Positions 4,560-5,122 of a DNA stretch of 5,122 nucleotides are shown here, piece by piece. Position numbers and translations under genes: made by a program. Source of the stretch: Aphodosoma sp051870875 (GTDB lineage Bacteria > Bacteroidota > Bacteroidia > Bacteroidales > Paludibacteraceae); assembly GCA_051870875.1 (NCBI GenBank), contig JBJECG010000057.1:1-5122 (forward strand). The letters are read 5' to 3'. Below the pieces are notes generated by a model. The model saw nothing but the letters and a program-made list of their open reading frames with translations. It was not told the origin of the DNA and did not search any database. How positions within the stretch are numbered: position 1 is the stretch's first letter; every line of letters begins with the position of its first letter.

Positions 4560-5122
4560 ATGAAAATGCGTAAACTGTTGCTGTCTGCACTTGCTTGTTT
4601 ATCTTTAAGCCTATCCGTTATGGCACAACAAAATGACAGACCTGGAAATACCCGGATTTTGGTGGCTTATTATTCTGCCACTGGTACGACTGCCCGGACG
4701 GCAGAGATGTTGGCAGAAGTCACCGGAGGCGAACTTTATGCCATCTCTCCGGTTGACCCCTACACCGAAGCCGATCTTGACTGGCACGACCGTCAGTCTC
4801 GCAGCTCTGTGGAAATGAACACCCCCTCGTCACGCCCCGCCATCAAAGGCCATAAAGACAACATGACCGACTACGACATCATTTTCATCGGCTATCCTAT
4901 CTGGTGGGATCTCGCGCCCCGTGTCATCAACACTTTTATCGAAAGCCACAATCTGAAAGGCAAGACCATCATACCTTTTGCCACATCCGGAGGTAGTTCC
5001 GTCACCAATAGTGTTGAAGTCTTGAAAAACACCTATCCTGATTTGAAATGGGAGAGCGGACGCTTGCTCAATCGTGTAGGCGAGAAAACCATCCGTGCTT
5101 GGGTTGGGTCTCTGCTGCTTTG
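4560..5122 (+). CDS. Exported flavodoxin, 3' end cut by the window
   Basis: The open frame runs 187 codons to the window edge without a stop. Residues 1-22 are a signal peptide (MKMRKLLL, hydrophobic core, ending SVMA-Q), so the protein should leave the cytoplasm, unlike classical flavodoxins. The FMN phosphate-binding loop is SATGTT (39-44) after the strand RILVAYY. GYPIWWDLAP (111-120) and ATSGGS (141-146) are the other two FMN-contact loops, with W115/W116 likely near the isoalloxazine ring. This pattern fits the flavodoxin_4 type. Only a few C-terminal residues are likely missing, judging from the usual length. A second ATG at 4566 would shorten the signal peptide by two residues and cannot be excluded. 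It follows the CMD-cupin gene by 9 bp and should carry electrons as its FMN-bound form; partners are probably encoded downstream. Confidence 0.9.
   Translation, partial: MKMRKLLLSALACLSLSLSVMAQQNDRPGNTRILVAYYSATGTTARTAEMLAEVTGGELYAISPVDPYTEADLDWHDRQSRSSVEMNTPSSRPAIKGHKDNMTDYDIIFIGYPIWWDLAPRVINTFIESHNLKGKTIIPFATSGGSSVTNSVEVLKNTYPDLKWESGRLLNRVGEKTIRAWVGSLLL

Noticed and set aside
4593..4600. Possible lipoprotein cysteine (C13) in the flavodoxin signal peptide
   Set aside because: ALAC does not fit the lipobox well (Leu at -2, Ala at -3), and the hydrophobic core continues to a normal SVMA-Q cleavage site.

Overview
The window looks like chromosome from a Bacteroidales (Bacteroides-like) gut anaerobe. 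Three promoters carry the Bacteroidetes-type -7 element TAnnTTTG (98-105 and 3667-3674 on +, 2878-2885 on -). Start codons lack Shine-Dalgarno sequences and follow A/T-rich leaders. The proteins (single-chain iron-sulfur serine dehydratase, rubrerythrin, exported flavodoxin) are typical of that group. No tRNA, rRNA, CRISPR array or insertion sequence was seen.

Region 1 (1-1005, + strand): a good promoter whose -33 is overlapped by a perfect 15-bp palindrome drives a leader of about 225 nt. A small four-helix membrane protein follows, overlapping a 66-residue Cro/CI-type helix-turn-helix regulator by 17 bp. The unit ends at a perfect 14-bp stem that also terminates the converging operon. The arrangement suggests a self-regulated membrane protein/regulator pair of unknown signal.

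Region 2 (1026-2923, - strand): sdaA (L-serine ammonia-lyase) and rbr (rubrerythrin), 34 bp apart, probably one transcript from the promoter at 2878-2909. That promoter lies under a 24-bp inverted repeat (TTTCTACA-N8-TGTAGAAA). The pair joins an oxygen-sensitive [4Fe-4S] enzyme with a peroxide-reducing di-iron protein.

Region 3 (2910-3635): about 725 bp between divergent promoters with no convincing gene. It holds a 12-bp direct repeat at 22-bp spacing, a 7-bp inverted repeat and one weak promoter-like sequence.

Region 4 (3625-5122, + strand): a promoter with a strong -7, a weak -33 and a dyad just upstream precedes a signal-peptide-bearing carboxymuconolactone decarboxylase-like/cupin fusion. 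Nine bases later comes a signal-peptide-bearing flavodoxin, cut by the window end within what is probably its last few residues. Together they look like the start of an envelope redox operon whose substrate cannot be told from sequence.

Most genes belong to known families. The less ordinary signals are the operator-like palindromes on the two best promoters, the long leader before the membrane/regulator pair, the unexplained 725-bp gap, and the exported flavodoxin next to a CMD-cupin protein.
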